This document shows, piece after piece, positions 21,645-33,279 of a stretch of DNA of 64,000 nt. Source of the stretch: Aureobasidium sp. EXF-3400 (taxonomy: Eukaryota > Ascomycota > Dothideomycetes > Dothideales > Saccotheciaceae); contig SWBL01000051.1 in the NCBI GenBank assembly GCA_024195585.1, forward strand, positions 62,001 through 126,000. The letters are read 5' to 3'. The position numbers were made by a program, and so were the translations under genes. The notes beneath the pieces are model-generated. The model saw nothing but the letters and a program-made list of their open reading frames with translations, did not search any database and was not told the origin of the DNA. Every line of letters starts with the position of its first letter. Positions within the stretch are counted from its first letter, which is position 1.

Positions 21645-23839
21645 TTACATGACCATGAAGCGGGTGGTTCTTCTCTCCATGTTTCTCTTGGGTCCGAGCC
21701 CATCTTGACGCTGGACGGATGCAAAGGCATGCTGCTCGCAATAGACCTTACCAGCGATCTCGAAGTAATCATCGCTGAGTGGTTTGTGGCAGTCGATACA
21801 GGTGAAACAGCTAGGATGAAATTTTTGTGCTTGCTGGGTCTCGAGGTAAGGTCCTTCGATACCACGGTCGCAATGGACACACAACGAGTTGTTGAGCTCA
21901 TGGTAATGATGCTCACAGTATGGGTTGTTGTCAATGACGTAGAAATCAGCAGTTGCAAAGGCCGACTTGCAGGTCTTGCAGACGAAGCAATGCTTGTGGT
22001 AACGACCAGTCAAACGACCATCCGCGGCCTTGACGGATTTGCCTTGAATAGGCTCACTGCAACCTCTGCAGATATGCTTAGACGAAGTACCGGGTCGCTT
22101 CGCAGACGTAGGTCTGGAAGAGAAGCCGTGCTCAGTAGGAGGAGATGCCATGGGTGTAGATGTGGCCGACATGGGGCTTTGAGGACGCCTAGGGAGGAAG
22201 CCAGGGACAACAGGTGACTCAGGCAGATCCGTTTCATGAGAAGTACGGAGAGGACGGAGTGGGAAGCGGTCCATCTTCTCAGTCGGACTGTCGAGTCTCT
22301 CTTCAAACGAGACTGGTGATTGCTGTTGCTCAGCAGCAATGAGACTTGGCTTGAAGGCGTCTTCTGGGCTCAGACGGTTCTCTTGCTTGGTCTTGAGTTG
22401 CAGGCTGGGTACAACAAGAGAAGGATCAGAGAGGTCACCTAGAGTCGACGAGAGCATCGAGACGCTCGATGAGGCCGAAACAGGGGGACTAATATCTGAC
22501 TTGAAGCTTCGTGTTGATGACGCAGAAGAAGCCGAATCCGAAGGGGCATGTACGACAGGATGAGCATGCTTCTGCACATCGGCTGTCGAAGGAAGCGGGG
22601 GAAGTGCTGGAGCCATAGCAGTCTCGATGGTGGGCAGTGGCGGAAGTGCAGGTGGAGGGGTGGTTGAAATAGTGGGAAGAGAATTACTAGGAGCGCTTTG
22701 TGAAGGAGCGGAGATTGTAGGTCGTCGTTGCCTAGTAGGAGGCGCCGAGGGGCTTCTAACGACGGGCTTGAGTTCGGGAGACTTTGGTTTGGATGGTGGA
22801 AGTGGGAAGGTATTCGAGCGGATAGTCATATTTGACAACTGCTGACCAGCAGCCTCAGACTCGCTCTTGAGCATGGCAAGGAAGCCATCCAGCGGCTCTG
22901 GTCTGACGGGACGCTGCGGAATTGGACGACCCTCACGGTTCGTGCCACCAGGAGATGGCGAAGTCGATGACAGACTGGGCGAAGCAGGGGCTTGCGGCGG
23001 AGAGGTGGATCTTGCTGGAGAAGCGGGTCTCTCGTAGCTAACGGGTGATGCAGATCTGTACACAGGGGAGGCTGCTCTCTCAACTGGTGGTTGATCTATA
23101 GTAATGGCTGGTGGTGCCTGAGCACTTGCACTCGCAGAAGGCGAGCGAGATGTACTGCGCGCTGGCGCGTTGAAGGGTCCCGGCGCAATTGTGTCCAGCT
23201 TACGCACGACATTGGCACCGCCCGTTCCCATGGGGCTTCGAGGAGCGTAGTATCCTTCAGGTACCGGGCTCTTAGCTCTTGCGGCTGACTTTGATCGCGC
23301 TGTAGGGAACGGCGGAAACGCACAATCCATGTTTCCGGTCAGCTCTTGCGATGGTTCTCGTGGTAGTCTTGGGATGGGGCTCGTAGCGCTTCTCATTACT
23401 GGTGAGCGGCCGGGTCGGCCAGTGTGCGGTGTCAGTGGAGTACGACGTCCTGAGCTATGAGATGCATCTGGTGAAAGCAGTTCTGGTCTCGCAAGGTATG
23501 GCTTGTCTACGCCCTGTCAGCCATCTTGCGCCCATCGTCCTCATATGACTTGTGCTACTCACTTGCAACAGAGGGGTCAATGCGAGGAAGGGGATTCCTG
23601 TTCGGTCTCGAGGGTGGCCTGTTGGAGCTCTGCTTGACAGGCGGTAACGTAATCGGCTGCTTTTCTATCGAGGGAGATGTAGCTGGTGATGCGATTGGTG
23701 ACTTGGGCTTTTGCGGTGCTTGCTCCTCCTTCTGCGAGGGTGTGCACACGTGCTCTCCCATAGCAGAGATTTGGATCTCTGCGCCACAGTCGGAGCATTT
23801 GATCGACGGCAGGATGCTCAATGGTCGCTCGGTCTCCAT
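21645..23839 (-). CDS. LIM domain protein, paxillin-like (two LIM domains)
   Basis: Two exons, 23839-23563 and 23506-21645 (intron GTGAGT...GCGTAG), give 712 residues. The ATG at 23839 has a strong ACCATGG context. Near the N terminus is a small Cys/His patch, CSDCGAEIQISAMGEHVC. Residues ~35-570 are disordered and rich in Ser/Pro (SPTSPSRS-like runs). Two tandem LIM domains close the protein. LIM1 (~575-635) has CRGCSEPIQ, HKHCFVCKTC and CEHHYHE. LIM2 (~638-695) has CVHCDRGIEG, HPSCFTCIDC and CEQHAF. The tail RNMERRTTRFMVM is characteristic of the fungal family. Such proteins (S. pombe Pxl1, yeast Pxl1) scaffold Rho signalling and actomyosin at sites of polarised growth and cytokinesis. The disordered half carries many SP/TP sites, suggesting kinase control. 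Confidence 0.88.
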
Positions 23840-25721
23840 GGTTGCACACAATGTCGACAGTCGAGACGAGTTCCTGAAGATGGTTCCAGGTCACGGTGTC
23901 GTTCTCCGACCTCGAGAAGAATAAACAGTTTTGTGGATAAGAATGCGATAAGAGTCGACCTGCTCCGGGCCAATCCTATTGCTGCCGGAACGGTACTGTT
24001 GATACTCTCAAAGGAGAGATTTTGTTTGTATGCGAGTTCCTGATCCGGGCCGTTGGCAGTTTCGTAGTAGCATCAACAGCTCGAGAAAACAATGCAGCCC
24101 CTGGCGTCTGCTGCAGAGGTCTCGAAGGCACGCAGTTGTAATTAAATGCCTCGGTACGGCAAGAGGGAAAAAACACTAAATGAATGGATGCTCGTATAGG
24201 TTATTAAGAGCTGTAGTAATAGTAAAAGATAGTGATGAAAAAGATGAAAAGATGGAGATCGCGACAAGGAGGAAGAGAAAGGAAAACAGAGTGCCAGCAA
24301 ATGCCCAGGAGTTAGTGCATGGCGACTGTCTTTCCACAAGGCCCAGTGACCCATCCAGATCCTCCCTCAATCCAAGGCCATTATCATCCTGTCGCTCGTC
24401 AAACTCCACAAGTGCCCGTGAAGACAATTTGCAGCACCCGCTCGCTCGACTCTAGTCGCTCTCTTTCGGCGGTCGGTGGACTAATTAAAGGAGATGAGCA
24501 CTCTCGCCTTGGTCAAAGCACCCAAGGGTCCCGCATGGCTTTATCTCTGATTGGCTGCGAGTCGACGAGACAATCACATGTTTCTCTGGAAAGTTGTGTC
24601 CAAATTGCCGACTCACGCTCTGCAACAAGATAGCCCAGCATGAGCCGTAGCAATTGCGAATTTACGAATCCTCTGTCAACTGACGACCGGATTGTATCAG
24701 ATGCAGCCCTCTACCACTATCGCGCAGACCCCTGCGACGACTGACAGCAAGAGATCGACGGATCCACACCTGCCGCTCCCTGCCAAACTTTGCCTTTCTT
24801 CGACTGTTCGACAGACCTTCTTTCGATGCAGCCACAGGCGTAATTGCCAACAACGACTTGTCTGACCGTGTGCCAACTTCATTTAACCATACCAGACAAC
24901 GTGCTCGCATTGTTGCTACGCGGTTTACTCAACAAGCCAATAGCTTGTGAATTGCACCCCATGATTATAGTTGTGAATCCAGGAGTTGAACCATGCCATC
25001 ATTTTGGGGGTTTGACTTTGTTGATTCGTCTCACCTCTCCTTGTTCTTCCACTCTGCGCCGCACACCCAGCCGATCCGAATATTCCTCTGTATCCGATCG
25101 GACAGGGGAAGCGTTGTTTACTCGGCCGAGTTTTGACAAATTGTTGTGAGCCTCAGGCAGGGCAACAGTGCAGGTGTTTGCTGGCCTCAATCCTTGTATG
25201 AGTATAACGACTTGCGCATTCTCTTTCTGGTGAGCACATCGATAGACTCTCGAGATCTCATCGCCGAGCCATGTACAACAATCTGCGAGGAACAGCCACA
25301 TGTCGTTACGAGGAGGAAGCATGCTCGTGCGCCACAGACAAGCTTCCTGCTCTCACCGCCCGAGGTCTTGCTGTTCCGAGAGCACGGCGAAACCATGCTT
25401 CCGTCACCTCCGCTCTGCCCTGCGTCTCCAGTAAGTCGACCCCGGACTATCCAAGATGATCCGTGACTTCCTCCATGTTGGTCCATCTGGGGTTAAACAA
25501 TAATGCGACCTCCGGAACATGTTGGGCTGCAGCTTCCCTCTCCGCCGCCGTCACTACATTGTTCCGCGATGAAGGTATTTAAAGTCAACTTTCATAGGCT
25601 TCGCTCTCTTCTTCTAAACAATACAATCATCCTCCGAGACCAATAAATTAGATTGATCTCGTGTATTCTGTGTCTCCATTGTCCATACACCTCTTCGTTG
25701 TTCCCATTAGCTTCTATCATC
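23840..25721. other. Divergent promoter region of the LIM gene and INO1
   Basis: 1.9 kb between divergent genes with no supported coding sequence; open frames are short and unlike proteins. On the INO1 side there is a TATA-like tatttaaa at 25576-25583 and a CT-rich stretch (25600-25620), a common fungal initiator context. Confidence 0.5.
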
Positions 25722-27424
25722 ATGGCTCCTTACCTCAACGAGACCGAGCGCACTGCCTCTGGCAATGCCCAGGCTCCTCTCTTCACTGTCCAATCTCCCA
25801 ACGTCACATACTCGGATGATGCAATCCTCAGCAAGTATGTGTACCGCCAGACAAAGGTGACCAAGTCATCCAACGGCGGCTACGTTGCTGCACCAAAGGA
25901 GACCGTGTATGACTTCAAGGTGGAACGCAAGGTTGGCAGAGTCGGCATGATGCTTGTCGGCTGGGGTGGTGTGTATATCGAAGTATCATTCTTTGGCGGA
26001 TCATCAGCTCATCACATCTAGGCAACAACGGATCCACCGTCACTGCTGGCATCATCGCCAACCGTCAGGGTCTTTCATGGGACACCCGCGAGGGCAAACA
26101 ATCAGCAAACTACTACGGCTCTATGGTCATGTCATCAACAGTCAAGCTCGGCACTGACTCGGATACTGGCAAGGAGATCTATGTCCCCTTCAACGAGCTT
26201 CTGCCTATGGTCAACCCCAATGACCTTGTCGTTGGTGGTTGGGACATCAGCGGTATGAACATTGCGGAGTCAATGGACAGAGCTGGAGTCCTTGAGCCTA
26301 CCCTAAAGCAAATGGTTCGCAAGGAGATGGCACAGATGGTTCCCTTGCCCAGCATCTACTACCCTGACTTCATCGCTGCAAACCAAGAATCAAGAGCAGA
26401 CAACATTCTCGAGGGCTCCAAGGCTTGCAACGAGCATCTTGAGAAGATCAGAGCAGACATTCGGTAAGAATCCCAATCACTTACACAAGCCTGTCATTAG
26501 AGATCTAACCAAGTATCCAGCGAGTTTAAGTCCAAGCACAGCCTCGACAAGATCATCGTCCAATGGACCGCCAACACTGAACGCTATGCCGATATTCTGC
26601 CTGGCGTCAACGACACAGCAGACAACCTCCTCAAGTCTATTGCTTCAGGCCACCCTGAAATTGCCCCGTCCACAATCTTCGCAACTGCTTGTATCCTCGA
26701 GAATGCACCTTTCATCAACGGTTCCCCCCAGAATACCTTTGTTCCTGGTGTTATTGCTCTGGCTGAGCAACACTCCGCCTTCATTGGTGGTGACGACTTC
26801 AAGTCCGGACAGACTAAGATGAAGTCAGCCCTGGTTGACTTCCTCATCAATGCAGGAATCAAAGTCAAGTCCCTGGCCTCTTACAACCATCTCGGCAACA
26901 ACGATGGCAGAAACCTCTCCGCACCTTCTCAATTCAGATCCAAGGAGATCTCTAAGTCAAATGTTGTAGATGACATGGTTGCTGCCAACCACATCCTGTA
27001 CGAGAAGGATGAGCACCCCGATCACACCGTTGTCATCAAGTACATGCCCAGCGTTGGAGACAACAAGAGAGCTCTAGACGAGTACTACGCCGAGATCTTC
27101 ATGGGAGGCCACCAAACCATCAACATGTTCAACATCTGCGAAGACTCTCTCTTGGCTTCGCCACTGATCATCGACTTGGTCTTGATTGCTGAGCTCATGA
27201 CCAGAGTTCAGTGGAGGGAGAATGGTGTTGAGGACTCAGAATTCAAGGGCTTCCACTCTGTATTGAGTGTCTTGAGTTATATGCTTAAGGCTCCTCTGAC
27301 TCCTCCCGGTACCCCTGTTGTCAATGCTTTGAGCAAGCAGAGAAATGCTCTGGTCAACATCTTCCGTGCCTGTGTTGGTCTTGAGCCCGAAAACGGCATG
27401 ACACTTGAGCACAAGTTGTTCTAA
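25722..27424 (+). CDS. INO1: Inositol-3-phosphate synthase (myo-inositol-1-phosphate synthase)
   Basis: Three exons, 25722-25968, 26022-26463 and 26521-27424, give 530 residues, the normal length. It converts glucose-6-phosphate to inositol-3-phosphate using NAD+, the committed step toward phosphatidylinositol, inositol phosphates and inositol-containing sphingolipids, in the cytosol. The NAD-binding loop [20 protein letters not shown] spans the first splice junction (residues ~78-97). Further signatures are [39 protein letters not shown], the catalytic segment [41 protein letters not shown] and the C-terminal [16 protein letters not shown] lies in catcATGGC context, and a TATA-like box is ~140 nt upstream. 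Nothing unusual is seen. Confidence 0.98.
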
Positions 27425-27637
27425 GCATGTATGGAACGTTTACGATGGAGTTTGGGTCTGTCTTTTCTCTGTTTTGTGGTCATGTCATACACATGCTACC
27501 TTCGTCTACGATACCTTTCTAGTCAACTATAGATTCAATATAATTTTCCTTGATGGTTGCCTCTCTCTCTCTGAGTGCGACGAATGTTTGACTATTTGAC
27601 TAAAAATAAGGCACAGCATATTCGAGTCTGTTGAGTA

Positions 27638-29113
27638 TCATCCGAAAGGCCATCCCAAGCCGTCCTTGTTCAGATCGTTGAGCTCATACGCATCAAGAAC
27701 AAGGAAATCTCTTCCACCACCCATATGTCCTAGGTCCAGCCAGTCGTACAAGCCGGTCAGTCCGACCAGAACTGAGATATGTCAGTTACTGCAGCTACGA
27801 CTGCGTGTGTGAAGATCAGCTTACCTGCGAGGATCGAAAGAACGAAAGACATGACGCCAGCAACGTAATTTGGATCACCACCTAAAGCCAACCATGTAAT
27901 GGTCAGGGCGAAGTAGGTAGTCAATGCAATGGCTATGCCACCCAGTACGCGATCAGGATCATACGCTTCAACTAATTCAATAGCGAGGTCGACTTTCTTG
28001 TTCAAGACGAACGCGCGACGCTTTAACCAGAACCATCCAACCCAGCTATTGAAGGCGAGTTTCGGGTCATCTGGATTGTCTCTGCGGTCGATTAGTGATT
28101 GACCGGGATTATTGTAGGCTCGCATGAAGACTGGTGAGAACACTTTCTCGTTGATATCAGCGAGTCCAAACATATTACTACCGTACTGTTGCGACTGTCA
28201 GTCCGCTGACGCTGTTAAAGTGCAGATGAGAACATACCCCAAGAACCCTTACAGTGCTGACTGTTTTGAAGCTGAGATACCGTCTGAAGGTCCCTCGCAA
28301 CTGATTTTTGTATCGCCAATTGATCTCCTCGAAGAAAGCACTGTCGGTGCGAAGGACTTTGTGAAAAGCAGAGTTTTCGCGAAGGGACTCAGATGGTTCT
28401 AGGAAGATGTCATCTCTGTGACCTGGCTTCATCATCCAGACTTCTTTCTGTACAAATTGCCGTTTACTGTTCCGGTAAACACATATCATGATTTTGTTTA
28501 ATGTGTCTGCGACTGGTTCGGCGTCTTCTACCGCTGATGTCTGGATATCGCCGCCGGAGCCACCTCCTCCACCACCTCCGTGTACGATCTTAGACTCATC
28601 GTGTCTACGACTTACACGTTCACGTCGGTGATGACTGGTCCGAGACGGTTTGACGTCCGCGGTAGTGTACTGAACATCGGGCGTCTGTGCAAAGGTTGTG
28701 AATGCCTCAGGACGCGACTGAGAAGGTCGATAGTTTTGCTGGATAGATGGCATTCGGCCACCATCATCGTGTCCTGGATAAGGCGCGTGCCCATGGCTGT
28801 TTTCACGTTCATAACTTGTATATCTTCCAGGTAGCCGTTGGGACCTTCCGTAATCATCTCTCGAAGGGTGTTTGTTCACCCTCTCGCGATGCGTCGTTCT
28901 TGAGGATTCAAAGGGAGGCGATGGTTGCGCATAAGCTGAATTAATTGGTGCTTGGACATAAACTCGTGGCGGAGGTTGAAGATCCGGAGAGTGCTCGAAA
29001 TCGACATGGATCTCTGCTCGGCCTGCAGAATGTGGACGGGATAGATTTATCCTTTCGTAGCTCTCACCCCGTCTCGAAGAATGATCGCGATTCGCCGAAC
29101 CATGGTGGCTCAT
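27638..29113 (-). CDS. Conserved fungal protein with disordered N-terminus and two C-terminal TM segments
   Basis: Three exons: 29113-28238, 28185-27825 and 27771-27638, giving 456 residues. I do not recognise a named family. Residues 1-~195 are basic and disordered (MSHHGSANRDHSSRRGESYE, many RR and Pro) and end in a glycine run (GGGGGGGSGGD). A compact globular part follows: ADTLNKIMICVYRNSKRQFV, KEVWMMKPGHRDDIF, SAFFEEINWRYKNQ. Near the C terminus are GSNMFGLADINEKVFSP and two likely helices, VLGGIAIALTTYFALTITWL and YVAGVMSFVLSILAVLVGL, then a short acidic tail ending GWPFG. It converges on INO1 with ~210 nt between stops and shares a 614-nt divergent promoter with ATG22. A membrane-anchored protein with a large cytosolic head is the likely topology; no function is assigned. 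Confidence 0.8.
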
Positions 29114-29727
29114 TTTGCAAGCTGTTCAGACATTATCGAATGGAAACATCTGGATAGCGCAAGTAGTTTATAACTGCTTGTGAGCCGGGAGACTGAAAGA
29201 TAATCGTGGCGCTCAACACTGGCATATACGAAGCACTTTGATGGTTAGTCATTCACCCCACCTGAACGCAGCACATGAGTGGTTGTCTCAGCGGACGAGG
29301 CTGCTGATTATCTGCCTTAGTCCCCAGGCATGACCACTGATTGATGGAACATTGCTCAAGGACGAGATTCTAGTGACTTGTGGCTTTGGTCATTCGCAAA
29401 ACGTTATCGCCTGCGCGTGTAGGTGACCAGTCAGGCTTCACCCTATACTCAGCATGTCCATCAGCGAGATGACCAAGCTCTGCTTCCTTAGATGCAGGGT
29501 CAAGCGCCTTGATTGTAGTATTGATGCGATATCACGAATCGAAAATCCTTCTTGGTCGAGATGGAAAGCGTGGTGATGGCAGGAAGTCGTCCCTTCCTGA
29601 CGCGTGTTGGTGGGCCGCCTTTTGATCGGAAGCATCGGAAGACCCACCCGAACAATGCTGACAAGGAAACAGCGTCATGTTTTCTTCTTGGACACGAAAA
29701 CAACATGTTGTTCTAATCCGACCAATT
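29114..29727. other. Shared divergent promoter (unknown membrane protein / ATG22)
   Basis: 614 bases between two divergently transcribed genes. No TATA-like box is evident on either side. The frame at 29438-29647 (-) is not supported. Confidence 0.5.
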
Positions 29728-31611
29728 ATGGATAGAGACAGTGAAAGTAACGAATATGGCAGGCCTCGTCGATATGAGAATGAAGATACTACACCGACCA
29801 GCGATCGCGAGCTGAAGGGTTGGTACTCATATGGTCTGGCTGCCGAGATCTTCGCCGTGGCTGGTGTTGGTAATTTCTCGCATACCCAAAACGCGTCGAC
29901 ACTGCTAAGAAAAGTCCAGGCTCGTTTCTTCCAGTAACTTTGGAGCAGCTTGCGAAGGAGCGAGGTGTCTTGCGATCCGACCATGTCACTCCCTGCGTGA
30001 AACCAAAGTCCGCTGTGGCTGAGACCTCACACTTACTCTTGCGAGTTGCTAGCCGTGCTACCAACGACAAGAATGAGAGCCAATGTGTAGTCCAACCTTT
30101 CGGAAAAGACATTTCAACGGCCTCATTCGCCATGTATACCTTCTCAATTGCTGTCCTGGTGCAAGCGATTGTACTCATATCCTTCAGTTCTGTCGCTGAT
30201 CATGGTAGGCAATATCCTTCAATATCACGTAGATCACAGCTGACTTGGATCAGGATCATACCGCAAAAAGCTTCTACTGGCATTTGGATGCATTGGATCT
30301 GTCTCGAGCATGCTGTTCATTGTTGTGTCTCCAAGCATATATCTCATGGGCTCAGTCCTAGTTATCCTGGGAGTTGCATCGCTCGGCTCGTCGTTTGTAC
30401 TGCTGAACTCTTTCCTTCCGCTGTTAGCAAGTAACCACCCATCAGTTGTCTCTGCAGAGGAACAAGCAGGCTCTCTTTCGGCAAGTGTTGATATGGTCGA
30501 ACCTGATGGCACTTACTCACCAGCACCCAACGGACAGCAATCTGACAAGCAGACTTCTCCAGCACTGGCTCTTTCCAACAAAATCTCAGCCAAAGGTGTT
30601 GGACTTGGCTACATGGCTGCAGTATTGGTACAGATTTGCAGCATCGGGTTGCTCTTCGGTCTGGGTAAGGCCAACTTCTCTTCACAATCAATTCCTCTCA
30701 GGATAATATTGCTCTTCGTTGGTGTGTGTTGGGCTGTCGGTTCGATTCCTGGTGCATTGTGGCTTCGCGATCGTCCTGGACCTCCGCTCAAGAGCCTCCA
30801 TACCCGACATGGCAAACTAGGTCAAGTCCTCGCATACTTCGTCTTCGCATGGTCATCTGTCTGGAGAACTGTCAAACAAGCAGTCAAGCTACGTCAGACT
30901 GTCATCTTCTTGATCGCGTGGTTTTTGCTCTCGGACTCTATCGCCACCGTGTCAGGCACTGCTATCCTATTCGCTAGAACTGAGCTCAAGATGAGCACTG
31001 TCCAAATCGCCATTCTGTCAATCACAGCTACATCGTCTGGTATTGCTGGAGCTTTCACATGGCCAATCATTTCACGCCGTTTCCAATTGCACACACAGCA
31101 GACGATCATAGGATGTGTACTGCTGATGGAGATTATCCCGATCTACGGCCTCATCGGCTATCTTCCCTTTGTCCAGTCTTGGGGCGTGGGAGGTCTGCAA
31201 CAAGCTTGGGAGATCTATCCTCTAGGAGTTGTACACGGTTTCGTCATGGGCGGTCTATCCTCGTACTGTCGCTCATTCTACGGTCTCATCATTCCTCCAG
31301 GCAGCGAGGCGGCTTTCTATGCTCTATACGCCGTTACCGACAAAGGCAGTTCGGCCATTGGACCAGCCATTGTGGGCTGGATTGTCGATGTTGCTGGCAC
31401 GATCCGACCTGCATTCGCATTCTTGGCTGTGTTGATTGCGCTGCCGATCCCTCTGATATACATGATCGATACTGAGAAGGGGCGGGCTGATGCGCTGGCT
31501 ATGGCTGGTCTGAGAAGTAAGCCTATGGGTTACGATGATGATGCTAGAGAGCTTGGCGGCGATAATGAAGATGCCCAGCCATTCCTGGCTCAGCATGAAC
31601 GCCTCGACTGA
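29728..31611 (+). CDS. ATG22: Autophagy-related protein 22-like vacuolar amino acid exporter
   Basis: Three exons, 29728-29869, 29920-30204 and 30254-31611, give 594 residues. Atg22 is an MFS-fold vacuolar membrane permease that releases amino acids after autophagic breakdown. The family opening ELKGWYSYGLAAEIFAVAGV, continuing after the intron as GSFLPVTLEQLAKERGVL, is diagnostic. It is followed by a first loop (~100 residues, Cys containing), then SYRKKLLLAFGCIGSVSSML. About eleven to twelve hydrophobic segments are visible, e.g. SSMLFIVVSPSIYLMGSVLV, IILLFVGVCWAVGSIPGALW and FVMGGLSSYCRSFYGLIIPP (then GSEAAFYALYAVTDKGSS). The tail is acidic (YDDDARELGGDNEDAQPFL). An in-frame ATG at 29677 would add 17 residues; I chose 29728 because the upstream stretch shows no family resemblance. 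Confidence 0.92.
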
Positions 31612-31881
31612 GTATATGAAGTCTTTCTTTTTGTCGCTTAGGCTTTGCACGAGGTCGGCTACGGCTTGCAGTTCATTGCGACGAGAAATTGCATTTTAGA
31701 GGGATACTTCTGCAATATCGCGTTGGGGGTCAGTTCCAGAGATGCAAAGTAGCTCTATCCGAACCAAAGCGAACAGCGAATCATCGAGATAGGCAGATAT
31801 GGAACGTTCAATCAGAGATTCTCATTCGTATATTATTAACCTATCCTAAGTGTTATCTGCAATAAATCCTAGTCCTGTCTC

Positions 31882-32892
31882 TCAAACCATGCTTGTCTTG
31901 TCAGACTCGCGTCTCATCTGGGCGGGAGGTTCTTCAGCATCAGCATTGACCCCGAACAACGACATCGCACGACCTCCGTAGCTGGTTCCATCAATCATAA
32001 CAGGCTCTGGGTTTCCAGCCAGATACATGTACCAATAAACCACACCGACGAATAATCCTCCACCAACAATGTTGCCAATCAGAGCAGGGATCATGCTCTT
32101 CCAGATATACAAGCCAACAGTGATCTGCGGCGCTCCCAAGAAGATACCGATAGGGACGTAGAACATGTTTGCAACAACGTGATCAAAGCCCAAGATGACA
32201 AACGCGAACGTAGGCCACCAGATCGCCATAATTTTCGAGAACTGCTCGCGGGCACCACAGGAAAGGAAGCATGCTAAGCATACCAACCAGTTGGCTCCAA
32301 TACCGCGTAGGAAGATCTGGTGCCACTCAGGTGCGACGACTTTCTTTGTGGCAAACTTGATGGTTTGAGAGGCGTATGCTGCGTCTGAGAGTATGCCTGC
32401 GTAGCCAATAAGGATGGCCATGACGAAGAGAGAGCCAGCGAGGTTGCCGAAGAATGACAGAACCCAGTGTTGAAGCATTTGGAGGATGCTTGTGCGGCGG
32501 TGGAGAGTAGACAACGTTGTGAACTGTGTAAGGAATCAGTCTCGAGAACACAAAGACGTAGTGTTGCTAAGACTTACCATGAAACTGCCTGTGACCAGAT
32601 CTGCACCAGTCAAGACGATGGCAACGAGACCGAAGGGGAAGATGAGAGCGGCCATGAGTTTCACAATACCGGGCGCATTCTCTTGATACCAGGGAGCCAC
32701 GTTGACGATTGAGACTGCAGCACAAGCGAATGCAAGGATGGCTCCTGCCATGAAGGCGCTGAAAAAGATCTTGTCGATACGCATGTTGGCTTTTGCTGCT
32801 CCCATCCGTGATGCTATCTCAGTGGTTTGCTGAGCTGAGTATGCATTGTGGACAACCTCCATGGGCTGGTTGTATGGAAAAGCCGTAGTCAT
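31882..32892 (-). CDS. Formate/nitrite transporter (FocA/NirC family, NitA-like)
   Basis: Two exons, 32892-32578 and 32523-31882 (intron GTAAGT...TTACACAG), give 318 residues. FNT proteins are pentameric six-helix channels that pass formate or nitrite with a proton; A. nidulans NitA imports nitrite. Visible family features are the N-terminal KANMRIDKIFFSAFMAGAIL, LVAIVLTGADLVTGSFM at the splice, SFFGNLAGSLFVMAILIGYA, the IGANWLVCLACFLSCGAREQ signature, IMAIWWPTFAFVILGFDHVV and SMIPALIGNIVGGGLFVGVV. The C-terminal ~50 residues are cytosolic and end RRESDKTSMV. A TATATATA run lies ~105 nt upstream of the ATG and GATA sites lie further up, fitting nitrogen-regulated expression. Nitrite versus formate preference cannot be decided from sequence alone. 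Confidence 0.94.
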
Positions 32893-32998
32893 GGTGGGGT
32901 ATTAGTTCAGGAAGCAAGAATAATATTGACGTCCAGATTGGAAAGTGTACAAGACAGCTGGTTGAGATGCTGTCCTGGATTGAGCAGACCTTGAGCTC

Positions 32999-33279
32999 TT
33001 TATATATAACTGCAGCTTGATTTCGATGCAGTTACCTAGTAAAGGTTGTTGAGGCTCTTATCTCTGACCTTCTAAGTAAGCGGTTCATCAGCCACTAAAA
33101 CGCTGTGAGCCAGAGATCAGAAGCACTTTACTTATCCACGGCCTTCAATCCGCAGCTCTAAGTGGTGGTGAATGACGGCAATGGTTGAAACTCTATACTA
33201 AGTACTTATGCATATTGGTCAGCTCGGGATTTGGGACATACAATAGCCGCCGGTTTGGGAAATGGAGCGGCTCTTATCA
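32999..33279 (-). promoter_or_regulatory. FNT gene promoter: TATA box and GATA-factor sites
   Basis: Upstream of the transporter ATG at 32892, reading on the minus strand, there is a TATATATAAA box at about 32999-33008. GATAAG elements occur at 33057-33062 (AGATAAG), 33131-33136 (GGATAAG) and 33273-33278 (TGATAAG). Two of the three fit HGATAR, the site of AreA/NIT2-type GATA factors that activate nitrite and nitrate genes when ammonium is scarce. I saw no clear NirA-type site. Regulation is inferred from the motifs and the gene's probable function. Confidence 0.5.
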
